Shown: positions 5,921 through 14,068 of the stretch, piece after piece
How the letters are laid out: each line of letters starts with the position of its first letter
How positions within the stretch are numbered: the stretch's first letter is position 1
DNA from: an uncultured Clostridia bacterium
GTDB taxonomy: Bacteria; Bacillota; Clostridia; Oscillospirales; Oscillospiraceae
DNA length: 21,226 nucleotides
Assembly: GCA_937892865.1 (NCBI GenBank)
Contig: CALBJG010000001.1
Location: 1-21,226, forward strand
Direction of reading: 5' to 3'
Notes under the pieces: model-generated
Seen by the model: the letters and a program-made list of their open reading frames with translations, nothing else
Database searches by the model: none
Told to the model about the DNA's origin: nothing
Made by a program: the position numbers and the translations under genes

Positions 5921-7804
5921 ATGCGTAAAAAACAGTTTAAAGCAGAGTCCAAGCGGCTTTTGGACTTGATGATCAACTCCATTTATACCCACCAGGAGAT
6001 ATTCCTCCGGGAGATCATTTCCAACGCCTCCGATGCTATGGACAAATTGGCATACACAGCGCTGACCGATGATAAGGTAGGTGTCAACCGGGAAGATCTT
6101 GCCATTACCATCACCCGGGGCGACGGTATTTTGACCGTCTCTGACAACGGCATCGGTATGAGCAAAGAGGAGATGGAAGAAAACCTGGGCACCATTGCCA
6201 AGTCCGGCTCTCTGGGCTTTAAGCAGGCAATGGAAAAGACCGAGGATGTGGACATCATCGGCCAGTTCGGTGTCGGTTTTTATTCCGCCTTTATGGTTGC
6301 CAAGACCGTTACGGTCATTTCCAAAAAGTATGGGGAAAACACCGCTTGGAAGTGGGTCTCCGACGGTACGGACGGTTACTATATCGAGGAAACCGAGAGA
6401 GAACAACCCGGTACAGATATCATTATGACCCTGAAAGAGGACACGGAGGACGAACAGTACTCCCGTTTTCTGAAAGAATATGAGATCCGCGCGTTGGTGA
6501 AAAAGTATTCTGACTATATCCGCTATCCCATTCAGATGGAAGTGACCAAGTCCCGGAAAAAGGCAGATTCCCCCGAGGACAAGCCGGAATACGAGCAGTA
6601 TAAAGAACTGGAGACTTTAAACTCCAGAGTCCCGCTGTGGCAGAGAGCGAAGAAAGATGTGACCGAAGAAGAGCATAATGCTTTCTACCGGGAAAAATTC
6701 TTCGACTACAATCCGCCCCTGCGCACCATCCATTTCAGCGCGGAAGGTATGGTGTCTTTCAAGGCGCTGCTGTATGTCCCCGGCAAAGCGCCCTATGATT
6801 TCTACTCCAAGGATTATAAGAGCGGATTGCAACTGTATTCTTCCGGCGTGATGATCATGGAGAATTGCGAAGACCTGCTGCCGGAACATTTCCGCTTTGT
6901 AAAGGGCGTAGTGGACAGCCAGGATCTTTCCCTGAATATCAGCCGTGAAATGCTCCAGCACGATCGGCAACTGACCCTCATCGCCCGGAACATTGAAAAG
7001 AAGATCAAGTCTGAACTTACCGCAATGCTGAATGAAGACCGGGAAAAATACGAAGAATTCTACGCCGCTTTTGCCCGGCAACTGAAATACGGCGCAGTGG
7101 CAGAGTACGGCGCGAAAAAGGATGCAGTGCAGGACCTGCTGCTGTTCTACAGCAACAAGGAGAATAAACTGATCACCCTGGGTGAATATGTGGGATCTAT
7201 GGCAGAGGGCCAGGAGAAGATCTACTATGTACCCGGCGAGAGCAAGGACCGCCTTGCCAAACTGCCCCAGGTGAAAACTTTGGCAGACAAGGGCTATGAT
7301 GTCCTGCTCTTTACCGACGATGTGGACGAGTTCGTTGCCCAGAGCCTGATGACTTATCAGGAAAAGACCCTTTGCAATGCCGCTACAGAAGATCTGGGTC
7401 TGCAGACCGAAGAAGAGAAGAAAGCCATTGAGGAAAAGGCAGAGGAACTGAAAGGTTTCTTGACTTTCGTAAAAGAATCCTTGGGCGAGCAGGTAAAAGA
7501 GGTTCGTCTCTCCGGCAATCTGGGCAACCACCCCGTTTCTTTGGTCCCCGGCACCGGTATGAGTTTTGAAATGGAGAAGTATATGCGGAAGATGAATCCG
7601 GATATGCCTTTCCCCGCAGAGCGGATCCTGGAACTGAACCCGGAACACGAAACGGTCAAGGCGCTCCAAAACACCATGACCGCCGATCCGGTAAGAGCGA
7701 AAGACATCGCAAATCTGCTTTACTGCCAGGCGCAACTGATGGCAGAATTGCCTCTTGAAGACCCGGTTGCTTACACCGAATTGGTCTGCCGTCTGCTTGG
7801 ATGA
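5921..7804 (+). CDS. htpG: Molecular chaperone HtpG (bacterial Hsp90)
   Basis: This full-length 627-residue Hsp90 homologue is an ATP-dependent cytoplasmic chaperone that remodels client proteins and works with DnaK. The N-terminal GHKL ATPase domain (about 1-215) shows the catalytic Glu31 and Asn35 in LREIISNASDA, DNGIGM at 75-80, and FGVGFYS at 116-122. The middle domain includes the SLNISREMLQ segment, whose Arg contacts the ATP gamma-phosphate in the family. The C-terminal dimerisation domain ends without an MEEVD tail, as expected for bacteria. Two ATGs are possible. The inner one (5921), giving MRKKQFKAESKRLLDL, is preferred because AAAGGA lies 8-9 bases upstream and HtpG proteins usually begin this way; the outer ATG (5912) abuts the Shine-Dalgarno. 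It is monocistronic, with a CIRCE operator upstream and a terminator downstream. Confidence 0.97.
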   Translation: MRKKQFKAESKRLLDLMINSIYTHQEIFLREIISNASDAMDKLAYTALTDDKVGVNREDLAITITRGDGILTVSDNGIGMSKEEMEENLGTIAKSGSLGFKQAMEKTEDVDIIGQFGVGFYSAFMVAKTVTVISKKYGENTAWKWVSDGTDGYYIEETEREQPGTDIIMTLKEDTEDEQYSRFLKEYEIRALVKKYSDYIRYPIQMEVTKSRKKADSPEDKPEYEQYKELETLNSRVPLWQRAKKDVTEEEHNAFYREKFFDYNPPLRTIHFSAEGMVSFKALLYVPGKAPYDFYSKDYKSGLQLYSSGVMIMENCEDLLPEHFRFVKGVVDSQDLSLNISREMLQHDRQLTLIARNIEKKIKSELTAMLNEDREKYEEFYAAFARQLKYGAVAEYGAKKDAVQDLLLFYSNKENKLITLGEYVGSMAEGQEKIYYVPGESKDRLAKLPQVKTLADKGYDVLLFTDDVDEFVAQSLMTYQEKTLCNAATEDLGLQTEEEKKAIEEKAEELKGFLTFVKESLGEQVKEVRLSGNLGNHPVSLVPGTGMSFEMEKYMRKMNPDMPFPAERILELNPEHETVKALQNTMTADPVRAKDIANLLYCQAQLMAELPLEDPVAYTELVCRLLG

Positions 7805-7815
7805 TCATAATGCTG

Positions 7816-7853
7816 AAAAACCACCATTTTTCTTTTGAAAAATGGTGGTTTTT
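7816..7853 (+). terminator. Intrinsic terminator of htpG
   Basis: AAAAACCACCATTTTTC (7816-7832) pairs perfectly with GAAAAATGGTGGTTTTT (7837-7853) around a 4-base loop and ends in a T-run. It begins 11 bases after the htpG stop and isolates the pilus operon from htpG transcription. Confidence 0.92.
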
Positions 7854-7879
7854 TGGTTAAAAGACCAACGGCGGATCGG

Positions 7880-7907
7880 TTGAAATAAAATTGAAAAGTG
7901 ATATAAT
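7880..7907 (+). promoter_or_regulatory. Promoter of the pilus operon
   Basis: TTGAAA (7880-7885) is followed after 16 bases by a perfect TATAAT (7902-7907), about 49 bases before the first gene. No other convincing promoter appears in the operon down to the terminator at 16103-16133, so one transcript may span all six genes. No regulator gene is adjacent. Confidence 0.8.
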
Positions 7908-7955
7908 AATATATTACACTGGTATATTTATACCCAAATGAAAGGAGGGTCACCA

Positions 7956-8498
7956 ATGCCGGGGAAATTTTTAAGCGCGGAACAGAAAAAACGGGATGCG
8001 GAAAAGAGAAAAAATACCCAAAAAACCGTCTCTTTTGTGTGGCGTTGGGTCATCGGTCTGGCGCTGGCGGCAGTGGTCCTTCTGAATGTATTTACATATG
8101 TATTTCAAATCGTGAATTATAACGGATCCGGTATGGAACCCAACTTACGGGGCGGACAGACATTGGCGATCTTAAAAACCAAGTCGGTAAAGCCGGGAGA
8201 TGTGATCGCCTTTTACTATAACAATCAGGTGCTGATCCGCAGAGTGATCTGCACCGGCGGCAATCAGATCTCCATTGCCGAGGACGGCGCTGTCAGTATT
8301 AACGGTCAACTTCTGGATGAGCCGTATCTGACAGAAAAATCCATCGGTCAGTGCAATCTGACGTTTCCATATCACGTTCGTTCCGGCACCGTATTTGTTA
8401 TGGGGGATGACCGGGACGCTGCTATGGACAGCCGGTTGACCCAAATCGGCACCGTTCCGGAGGAACGGATCATCGGAAAAGTACTTTCCTTAAAATAA
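7956..8498 (+). CDS. Signal peptidase I-like protein of pilus operon (catalytic Lys replaced)
   Basis: The 180-residue protein has a charged N-terminus, one membrane helix (about 30-52), then an S26-type signal peptidase domain. Such enzymes cleave signal peptides outside the membrane with a Ser/Lys dyad. The serine box is present (YNGSGMEPNLRGG, Ser58), as is the C-terminal box (GDDRDAAMDSRLTQIGTV, 150-166). The lysine box reads QVLIRRVICTGG where the family has a K-R-V-I/G pattern, so Arg95 sits at the catalytic lysine position. This may make it inactive or a chaperone-like homologue, as known for SipA of streptococcal pilus loci. GGAGGG precedes the ATG at 7956; an ATG at 7938 lies before that site and is rejected. 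It is the first gene of the pilus operon. Confidence 0.85.
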   Translation: MPGKFLSAEQKKRDAEKRKNTQKTVSFVWRWVIGLALAAVVLLNVFTYVFQIVNYNGSGMEPNLRGGQTLAILKTKSVKPGDVIAFYYNNQVLIRRVICTGGNQISIAEDGAVSINGQLLDEPYLTEKSIGQCNLTFPYHVRSGTVFVMGDDRDAAMDSRLTQIGTVPEERIIGKVLSLK

Positions 8499-8519
8499 TA
8501 CGAAAGAAGATGTAGAATA

Positions 8520-11500
8520 GTGTCCGGCAAATACAAAAGACTGTTCTACAATTTAATATTGTTTTGCGTTTTGGCATTGCTGGTTGCAGTGACAGTGCAG
8601 GGATTCCGGAGTATCGACTCTCTGGCGCTGGAACAAAAAACCAGATGCGGATTGCAGGAACACAGACACACGGATGCGTGTTATGCGGCTGATGTTCTAA
8701 TCTGTACGGAAAAGGCGCATATCCACAGCAATAACTGCTATCTGGTGCTGTTGGAGGATAATGATATCAACCTGCTTTTGCGGCTGATGGAGGCAACGAG
8801 CAACAGAAGTCTGGAAGGCGTTATTGACTCTGCTTTGGTGCAGGCACTGGCACTGAACGAGAGTTTTGCCCAGACACCGCCGCCGGTATCCCTGACCGCC
8901 CAGGACATCACATCTCTGAATACCACGATCCGGGAAAATGAGATACAACCGGAGATCGTGCTCAATGAGAACCTGGCAGACGGCACCGTGCTGACCTATG
9001 TGCCGGATCAGGGCGAAGGAAAAGAATACTACGCAGTGGGCGATCAGCCGGTCACCGGAACCCGGAAGATCAATTTCTACATACAGTTGGATGGAAGGAT
9101 CGTTTTGGTCAACACCGGTACGCTGACCAGCGGCAACCCGGAATATTATACCTATACAAACACCGCAAAGGCATATAAAGATGTGGTAGTCACCACAATG
9201 ACAAGTACGAACATCGGCAGCGGATATTTCTTCCGGTACAACACCACCGGACAAACATCAGCGGCAAGTGACTTTATATCCAATGCCCAGTGCAGCGGTA
9301 ACCGTGTTCGCTTTGCCAACACCAGCGGTACACAGTACGCGCTGTTGAGCCAAAGAACTTACTCCGGCGGCCGTTATGTGTATTCACCGATCCCGTTCTA
9401 CACAGTGACGCTGGATTATTCGGAAATCGGCGCCAATATAGCCCCGACAGTGCGATATGTCCAAAATAACGTTTCTTCGGGTCTGACCCTTTCCGGCGAA
9501 TATGCGTGGTTTGATGCCGATGGCAACCAGGTGACCCAAATGCCTGCGTTGATCACCGAAACCACCACCCTCTATGCAAGGCACAAAGCCTTTACGGCTA
9601 CCTTTGAGGATACGGCGGGCAACCAAATCAGCCCCTCTTATACCGGTCAGCCTACCGGCGGCACACTGACAGTGACATTGCCGGCGCTTACCGGTACGGA
9701 CAAAGAGGGTTATATCTGGATCGACAAAAATTCCGATGGCACTGTATGGTACAGAAGTGACGGCTCGGCAACTGCGCCGATTACAGGGGATACGGTTTTT
9801 GTGGCGATCCCCGGAAAATATACCATAACCTTTGTGGGTGAAAATAGCACAACAACACCGGTGCAGACAGACTATTTGGAAGTGATCACCCTTGGCGATC
9901 TGCCGGAAGGCTGGTTGTGGGAAGATGCAAAGGGCGTTCAGTATATGCCCGGTGACAGTTATGGACCGATACGGGAAGATATGACCATCACCGCGATTCA
10001 AAAGATGATGGCGATCCATTACAGTGTGAACTTCCCGTCTTCCGCATCCTCTCAAGTGGATTTTGTACCGACGATCTACGGAACAACTTCTTTGACGGTT
10101 ACAGATTCTTCTCCCTACGGACAAGGGGTGACCGCCCGGGATCTGACCTCCCGGACAGCCCGGGATGAGATCAGCACCAGCAACAAAGAAAGCGTAACTT
10201 ACTTCTTTAAGGGCTGGACGATCCCCGGAACAGACCTTTTGATCCAGCCGGATGCTACGATTCCCTGGCAGACGATCCTTGCCAATGTGGATGAAAATGA
10301 CAGCGTGTATCTGCAGGGAGTTTGGGAGAACGGCGGTCGATATAACAGCGTATCCTTCTTCGTCCGGTTTGACTCGGCGGCGGTGGATACGGATGGAAAT
10401 ATCACCAGTCAACCCTCTGCCAACTATACCCCCGAGGTGTTCAATACCCACGTAGGTGGCATTGATACATCTTTGTCGGATGAGGAGATCAGAAAAGCAT
10501 ATAACATTGCGGATACAACTTCGGATAACTCCTACGGCGCTGACCAGGCGATCCGCGCCCTTTACGGCGAAAAAGCCACCGGCGCTTGGTTCTATGATTT
10601 CCCCAGCGATGACCATGTGTTTACTTACCTGAAAGATTATCTGGACAACAATCCGGGTAAGCAACTGACGGTGGAAGGGGAAGTGGTAGACCCCAATCAG
10701 TTAAATCACAGTTATTATATGATCCGCTGGTACGTGTTCAAACTGGAAGGTAGTTCCTGGCACGTGGACGGCAAACTCTATAAAAAGGAAGGCTCTATCA
10801 CCGTAGATAAGACCTTTGGCGGTGATGACACCGTTTTGCAGACAGAAAAAGACGGATTCTACATTCTGGCTGAAAACGGAACAATGTCGGAAAATGGGGC
10901 ATTTACGCCGTATCCTTTCGGTAACAGCCATTTTAAACAATACCTGCTGGTGGTCAACAAAGTTGGCGCCCAGACGCTTCATACCCAGTATCCCAATGCA
11001 ACCATTCTGATCTTCGACAGCGAGACCGACAATAATCACCATTATGAGTGGATCATTGAAGGCGTGGAATTGGGCGAGTATTGGCATATTGAAGAATTCC
11101 CGGTGGATATACCCGGCTACAGTTGTTATGCGGAATACTCCGTTTACGATACGGATGGCGAGCATACCGCCATCGCCGCCTATGGCACCCGGGCAAAGGC
11201 TATTGGTAAGACCTTTGCGCTGGACGAAGACCCGGATCAGGGTTTGATGGTGGATTTCCGAAATTACTATCACCCCGTAGAAACGATTTTGATCAAGAAA
11301 GAAGATGCCAAGACCGGTATGCCGATCGGCGGCGCAGAATTTGAACTGTGGCAAAACGGCAACCGACTTACCTTCCTTTTTGATAATGTCACCGGACAGT
11401 ATGTCCGTGATGAAAGCGGCGACGGCGCGTTTAGCCGCATCGTCACCTCTGCCGACGGCTACTCCGTCATTTCCACCACCGGCTTCAGTTATGATTACGG

Positions 11501-12545
11501 CGATGTGGTAGTGAAAGAGGTTTTGTCCCCGGCAGGTTACGACCCGGCGCCGGCGATCACCATCGGCAAGGACAGCGCCGATAAAGTGGTGCTGAAAGAT
11601 GTGGCTGACACAGACCCGGAAAAATGGGTAGAGTTTGCATCAGTTCCCAACAATGATACGCTGGTGGTAAGAAACTATGCTGCCCAGAAGATCAGCGTTA
11701 CGGTGAATAAAGTATGGAATACCAACACCCCGGCAGACAGCGTGGAAGTGGTGCTTCAGGCCAACGGACAGAATGCTGCGGCGCTGTTCCCCGGAATGGC
11801 CAATGTGCAGGTAATGCTCAATGGCGGTAATGTCTGGCGGCATACCTGGACCGACCTTCCCCGATACGCCAACGGCGAGATCGTCCGCTGGAGCGTCAAA
11901 GAGGTGGTCATCGGCGGAAAGCCCACCCTTGCCGACGGCACTACTTTTGCAAACTGGACCGTTACTTACTCACCCGGCCACGGTACGGATACCGACGGCG
12001 ACGGCGATGTGGACAACTGGAATTTCACCATCACAAACTCCACCCGCCGGCTGCAGATGATTCTTACAAAAGTGGGTACGGAGGGAGAACTCCTGCCGGG
12101 ATGCGTGTTCTCTTTGGAACAGGTCACATTGGTAAACGGCCAGTGGCAACCGGTCCCCGGTACGGAAACGAACATCCAAACCACTGACCAAAACGGTATG
12201 CTCACCTTTGACAATCTGCTGACAGATACCTATTGGAGATTGACGGAGGTAAGTACACCCAGCGGTTATTTTGCCGGATTTAACGAAGCGATTCTGACGA
12301 TCGACGGCGCGGGTGTTATCCGAAAAGCGATGCTTGACGGAACACAGACCGAACTGAACAGTCAGATCATTCAATATACCCGTCCATATAACATTCAGGT
12401 AACCAATATTCAAATCAGGCCTTTGCCCCAAACCGGCGGCATCGGAACGACTGTGTATCTGCAAAGCGGATGGCTGCTGATGGCGGCTGCGGCTTTGTTG
12501 CTATACAAAAATAAGCGCAGAAAGGAGGATGCAGAAAACTCCTGA
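8520..12545 (+). CDS. Giant LPQTG surface protein, probable pilus tip adhesin
   Basis: This 1341-residue cell-wall protein starts at GTG with a weak GAAAGAAG site, suggesting low translation. A signal/anchor helix spans about 9-28. Two identical-spacing C-x4-H-x-H-x3-C-Y units follow (Cys43-Cys54 and Cys62-Cys73). A long beta-rich region (about 110-650) includes InlB-repeat-like stretches near 350-500. A segment near 720-745 (SYYMIRWYVFKLEG...WHVDGKL) is a pattern I associate with clostridial Cna-B proteins. C-terminally lie a SpaA-type domain (about 921-1012), a Cna-B-type domain (about 1057-1150) with a Ca-loop-like DTDGDGDVDNW, and a second SpaA-type domain (about 1177-1265). These usually form Lys-Asn isopeptide bonds. 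The sorting signal is LPQTGG (1302-1307), membrane helix, KNKRRK. The tip role is inferred from size and position beside the pilin and class C sortase. Confidence 0.88.
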   Translation: MSGKYKRLFYNLILFCVLALLVAVTVQGFRSIDSLALEQKTRCGLQEHRHTDACYAADVLICTEKAHIHSNNCYLVLLEDNDINLLLRLMEATSNRSLEGVIDSALVQALALNESFAQTPPPVSLTAQDITSLNTTIRENEIQPEIVLNENLADGTVLTYVPDQGEGKEYYAVGDQPVTGTRKINFYIQLDGRIVLVNTGTLTSGNPEYYTYTNTAKAYKDVVVTTMTSTNIGSGYFFRYNTTGQTSAASDFISNAQCSGNRVRFANTSGTQYALLSQRTYSGGRYVYSPIPFYTVTLDYSEIGANIAPTVRYVQNNVSSGLTLSGEYAWFDADGNQVTQMPALITETTTLYARHKAFTATFEDTAGNQISPSYTGQPTGGTLTVTLPALTGTDKEGYIWIDKNSDGTVWYRSDGSATAPITGDTVFVAIPGKYTITFVGENSTTTPVQTDYLEVITLGDLPEGWLWEDAKGVQYMPGDSYGPIREDMTITAIQKMMAIHYSVNFPSSASSQVDFVPTIYGTTSLTVTDSSPYGQGVTARDLTSRTARDEISTSNKESVTYFFKGWTIPGTDLLIQPDATIPWQTILANVDENDSVYLQGVWENGGRYNSVSFFVRFDSAAVDTDGNITSQPSANYTPEVFNTHVGGIDTSLSDEEIRKAYNIADTTSDNSYGADQAIRALYGEKATGAWFYDFPSDDHVFTYLKDYLDNNPGKQLTVEGEVVDPNQLNHSYYMIRWYVFKLEGSSWHVDGKLYKKEGSITVDKTFGGDDTVLQTEKDGFYILAENGTMSENGAFTPYPFGNSHFKQYLLVVNKVGAQTLHTQYPNATILIFDSETDNNHHYEWIIEGVELGEYWHIEEFPVDIPGYSCYAEYSVYDTDGEHTAIAAYGTRAKAIGKTFALDEDPDQGLMVDFRNYYHPVETILIKKEDAKTGMPIGGAEFELWQNGNRLTFLFDNVTGQYVRDESGDGAFSRIVTSADGYSVISTTGFSYDYGDVVVKEVLSPAGYDPAPAITIGKDSADKVVLKDVADTDPEKWVEFASVPNNDTLVVRNYAAQKISVTVNKVWNTNTPADSVEVVLQANGQNAAALFPGMANVQVMLNGGNVWRHTWTDLPRYANGEIVRWSVKEVVIGGKPTLADGTTFANWTVTYSPGHGTDTDGDGDVDNWNFTITNSTRRLQMILTKVGTEGELLPGCVFSLEQVTLVNGQWQPVPGTETNIQTTDQNGMLTFDNLLTDTYWRLTEVSTPSGYFAGFNEAILTIDGAGVIRKAMLDGTQTELNSQIIQYTRPYNIQVTNIQIRPLPQTGGIGTTVYLQSGWLLMAAAALLLYKNKRRKEDAENS

Positions 12546-12604
12546 TGTGCAACCAAAAAAGAAAGAATAAAAATGTAAATATGAAAAAGGAAAGGAAGAC
12601 CAAA

Positions 12605-13996
12605 ATGAAAACAGCAAGAAAAGTTTTAGCACTGACCTTCGCACTGATCCTGATGCTGGCTCTGGCAACAACAGCCTTTGCCGAAACCGGCGGTACCATC
12701 ACCATCACCGGTACGTCCAACACTGTATACAGCGTGTATAAGATGTTCGATGTAGAATCTGCCCCCGGCGGTTACATCTACACCATGACCGAGGAGTGGG
12801 AAGCGTTCCGCGCGCCCAACTACTTCGATGTCACCGTTGACGACAATAATGATGATGACGCCAGCAATGATATCTACTATGTCCGTTGGAAGAAGAACAC
12901 CGTTTCTGCGCCCGACGCAGCGGCAGTTGCCCAGTTGGCAAGAGAATATGCCGCTGACAAAAACTTGACCGCACTGAAGCAGATCACTGTCGGAGGCAGT
13001 GAGACTGTTGACGATAACGGCTACTATCTGTTTGTTCCCAACAATTCCAGCGCTTCCGGCGTTCATCTGGTGGAAAATGGCGAATCTGTTACCATCCAGG
13101 AAAAGATCACCGCTGCCGGTCTGCCCGTTGTGGAAAAGAAAGTTCAGGAAGATTCCACCAATACTTTCGGTGACGCCAATACTGCAGAGCGTGGCCAGGT
13201 TATGAACTACCAGACCACCATCACTGCCGGCGCATACCCTGACAAGTATGTTCTGCACGACAAAATGGATGATGACCATATCCAGTTCAATAACGATATT
13301 GCGATGATCCGTGACGGCAATGTGGTCCCCACCACTGAGTACGATGTAGTCGTGAATCCCGGCGACGGCTGTTCTTTCCATGTGGTTTTCCACGACAGCC
13401 TCTGCGAAGGCATGGCAGAAGATGCAACAGTGGTCGTCAGTTACTCCGCAACTCTGAAAGAAAACGCTACCTCTGACCATATCCATAAGAACACCACTTG
13501 GCTGACGTACACCGATGCGGATGATCTGCGTTCCAATGAGGATTCCACCGAAACCAGCACCACCCACATTATCTTCACAAAGCAGGACCAGGCAGGCAAC
13601 CCCCTGGCCGGCGCGGGCTTCGTGCTGCAGGATAACATCGGCAAGTACTACTACTGGAACGATACAGCTAAGAAGGTTGAATGGATCGACGATATTGAAC
13701 AGGCTACCGAAGTATTCTCCGGTGCAGATGGCAAAGCAGCCTTCCACGGCATCGACGCAGAAAACTACTATCTGGTGGAAAAAACTGTCCCCGGCGGCTA
13801 CACCGGCGTGGACAAAACAGCAGTTTCTACCAAGAGTGGCAATTCTGAAGGTGTGGTTATCACCAACTACCTGGGCAAGGTTCTGCCTGAAACCGGTGGC
13901 GTCGGCACCACGGTTTTCTACATCCTGGGCGGCGCATTGGTCATTGGCGCACTGGTTGTGCTGGTGACGATCAAGCGTAAAAACACCGCTGCTTAA
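12605..13996 (+). CDS. LPETG major pilin (isopeptide-forming backbone subunit)
   Basis: The 463-residue precursor has a classic signal peptide (cleavage likely after ALATTAFA, about residue 26) and the sorting signal LPETGG (427-432), membrane helix, KRK. Between them are an N-terminal domain (about 27-172), a D2-type fimbrial isopeptide domain (about 175-315, with YVLHDKM and HVVFHDSL) and a C-terminal SpaA domain (about 320-415, with the VEK acidic motif). This is the architecture of SpaA/FimA-type shaft pilins polymerised by class C sortases. The pilin-lysine motif, normally like VYPKN, here reads VTIQEKIT, making Lys167 the positional candidate. The ATG at 12605 is chosen because AAAGGAAG lies 6 bases upstream and the signal peptide then has normal length. 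An in-frame ATG at 12545 overlaps the adhesin stop (TGATG) and would add 20 lysine-rich residues. Confidence 0.9.
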   Translation: MKTARKVLALTFALILMLALATTAFAETGGTITITGTSNTVYSVYKMFDVESAPGGYIYTMTEEWEAFRAPNYFDVTVDDNNDDDASNDIYYVRWKKNTVSAPDAAAVAQLAREYAADKNLTALKQITVGGSETVDDNGYYLFVPNNSSASGVHLVENGESVTIQEKITAAGLPVVEKKVQEDSTNTFGDANTAERGQVMNYQTTITAGAYPDKYVLHDKMDDDHIQFNNDIAMIRDGNVVPTTEYDVVVNPGDGCSFHVVFHDSLCEGMAEDATVVVSYSATLKENATSDHIHKNTTWLTYTDADDLRSNEDSTETSTTHIIFTKQDQAGNPLAGAGFVLQDNIGKYYYWNDTAKKVEWIDDIEQATEVFSGADGKAAFHGIDAENYYLVEKTVPGGYTGVDKTAVSTKSGNSEGVVITNYLGKVLPETGGVGTTVFYILGGALVIGALVVLVTIKRKNTAA

Positions 13997-14005
13997 ACAT
14001 AACGA

Positions 14006-14033
14006 CCCCGACCCGGCTTTGTCCGGGTCGGGG
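14006..14033 (+). other. GC-rich hairpin between pilin and sortase genes
   Basis: CCCCGACCCGG (14006-14016) pairs perfectly over 11 bp with CCGGGTCGGGG (14023-14033) around a 6-base loop, 10 bases after the pilin stop. No T-run follows, so it is not a standard intrinsic terminator. It could act as a 3' stabiliser of the pilin mRNA, a processing site or a partial terminator, giving more pilin than sortase. Confidence 0.7.
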
Positions 14034-14068
14034 AGTTCCCCGAATATAAAAGAAAGGAGAGTCCTGTG

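Noticed and set aside
6617..7735. Minus-strand open frame of 372 codons opposite htpG
   Set aside because: It is the shadow of a highly conserved gene and has no ribosome binding site or domain.
9384..10664. Long minus-strand open frame (426 codons) inside the adhesin gene
   Set aside because: It is antisense to a well-supported 1341-codon gene, has no ribosome binding site, and its composition (many Ile, Arg, His, Cys) is typical of a shadow frame.
11101..11160. Possible thioester adhesin domain around GYSCYAEY in the giant surface protein
   Set aside because: Only a Cys-Tyr pair is visible; I found no matching downstream glutamine motif with the right context.
12626..13747. Minus-strand open frame of 373 codons opposite the major pilin gene
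   Set aside because: It is the antisense shadow of the pilin coding sequence, with Val/Ile/Gly-rich low-information protein and no initiation signals.
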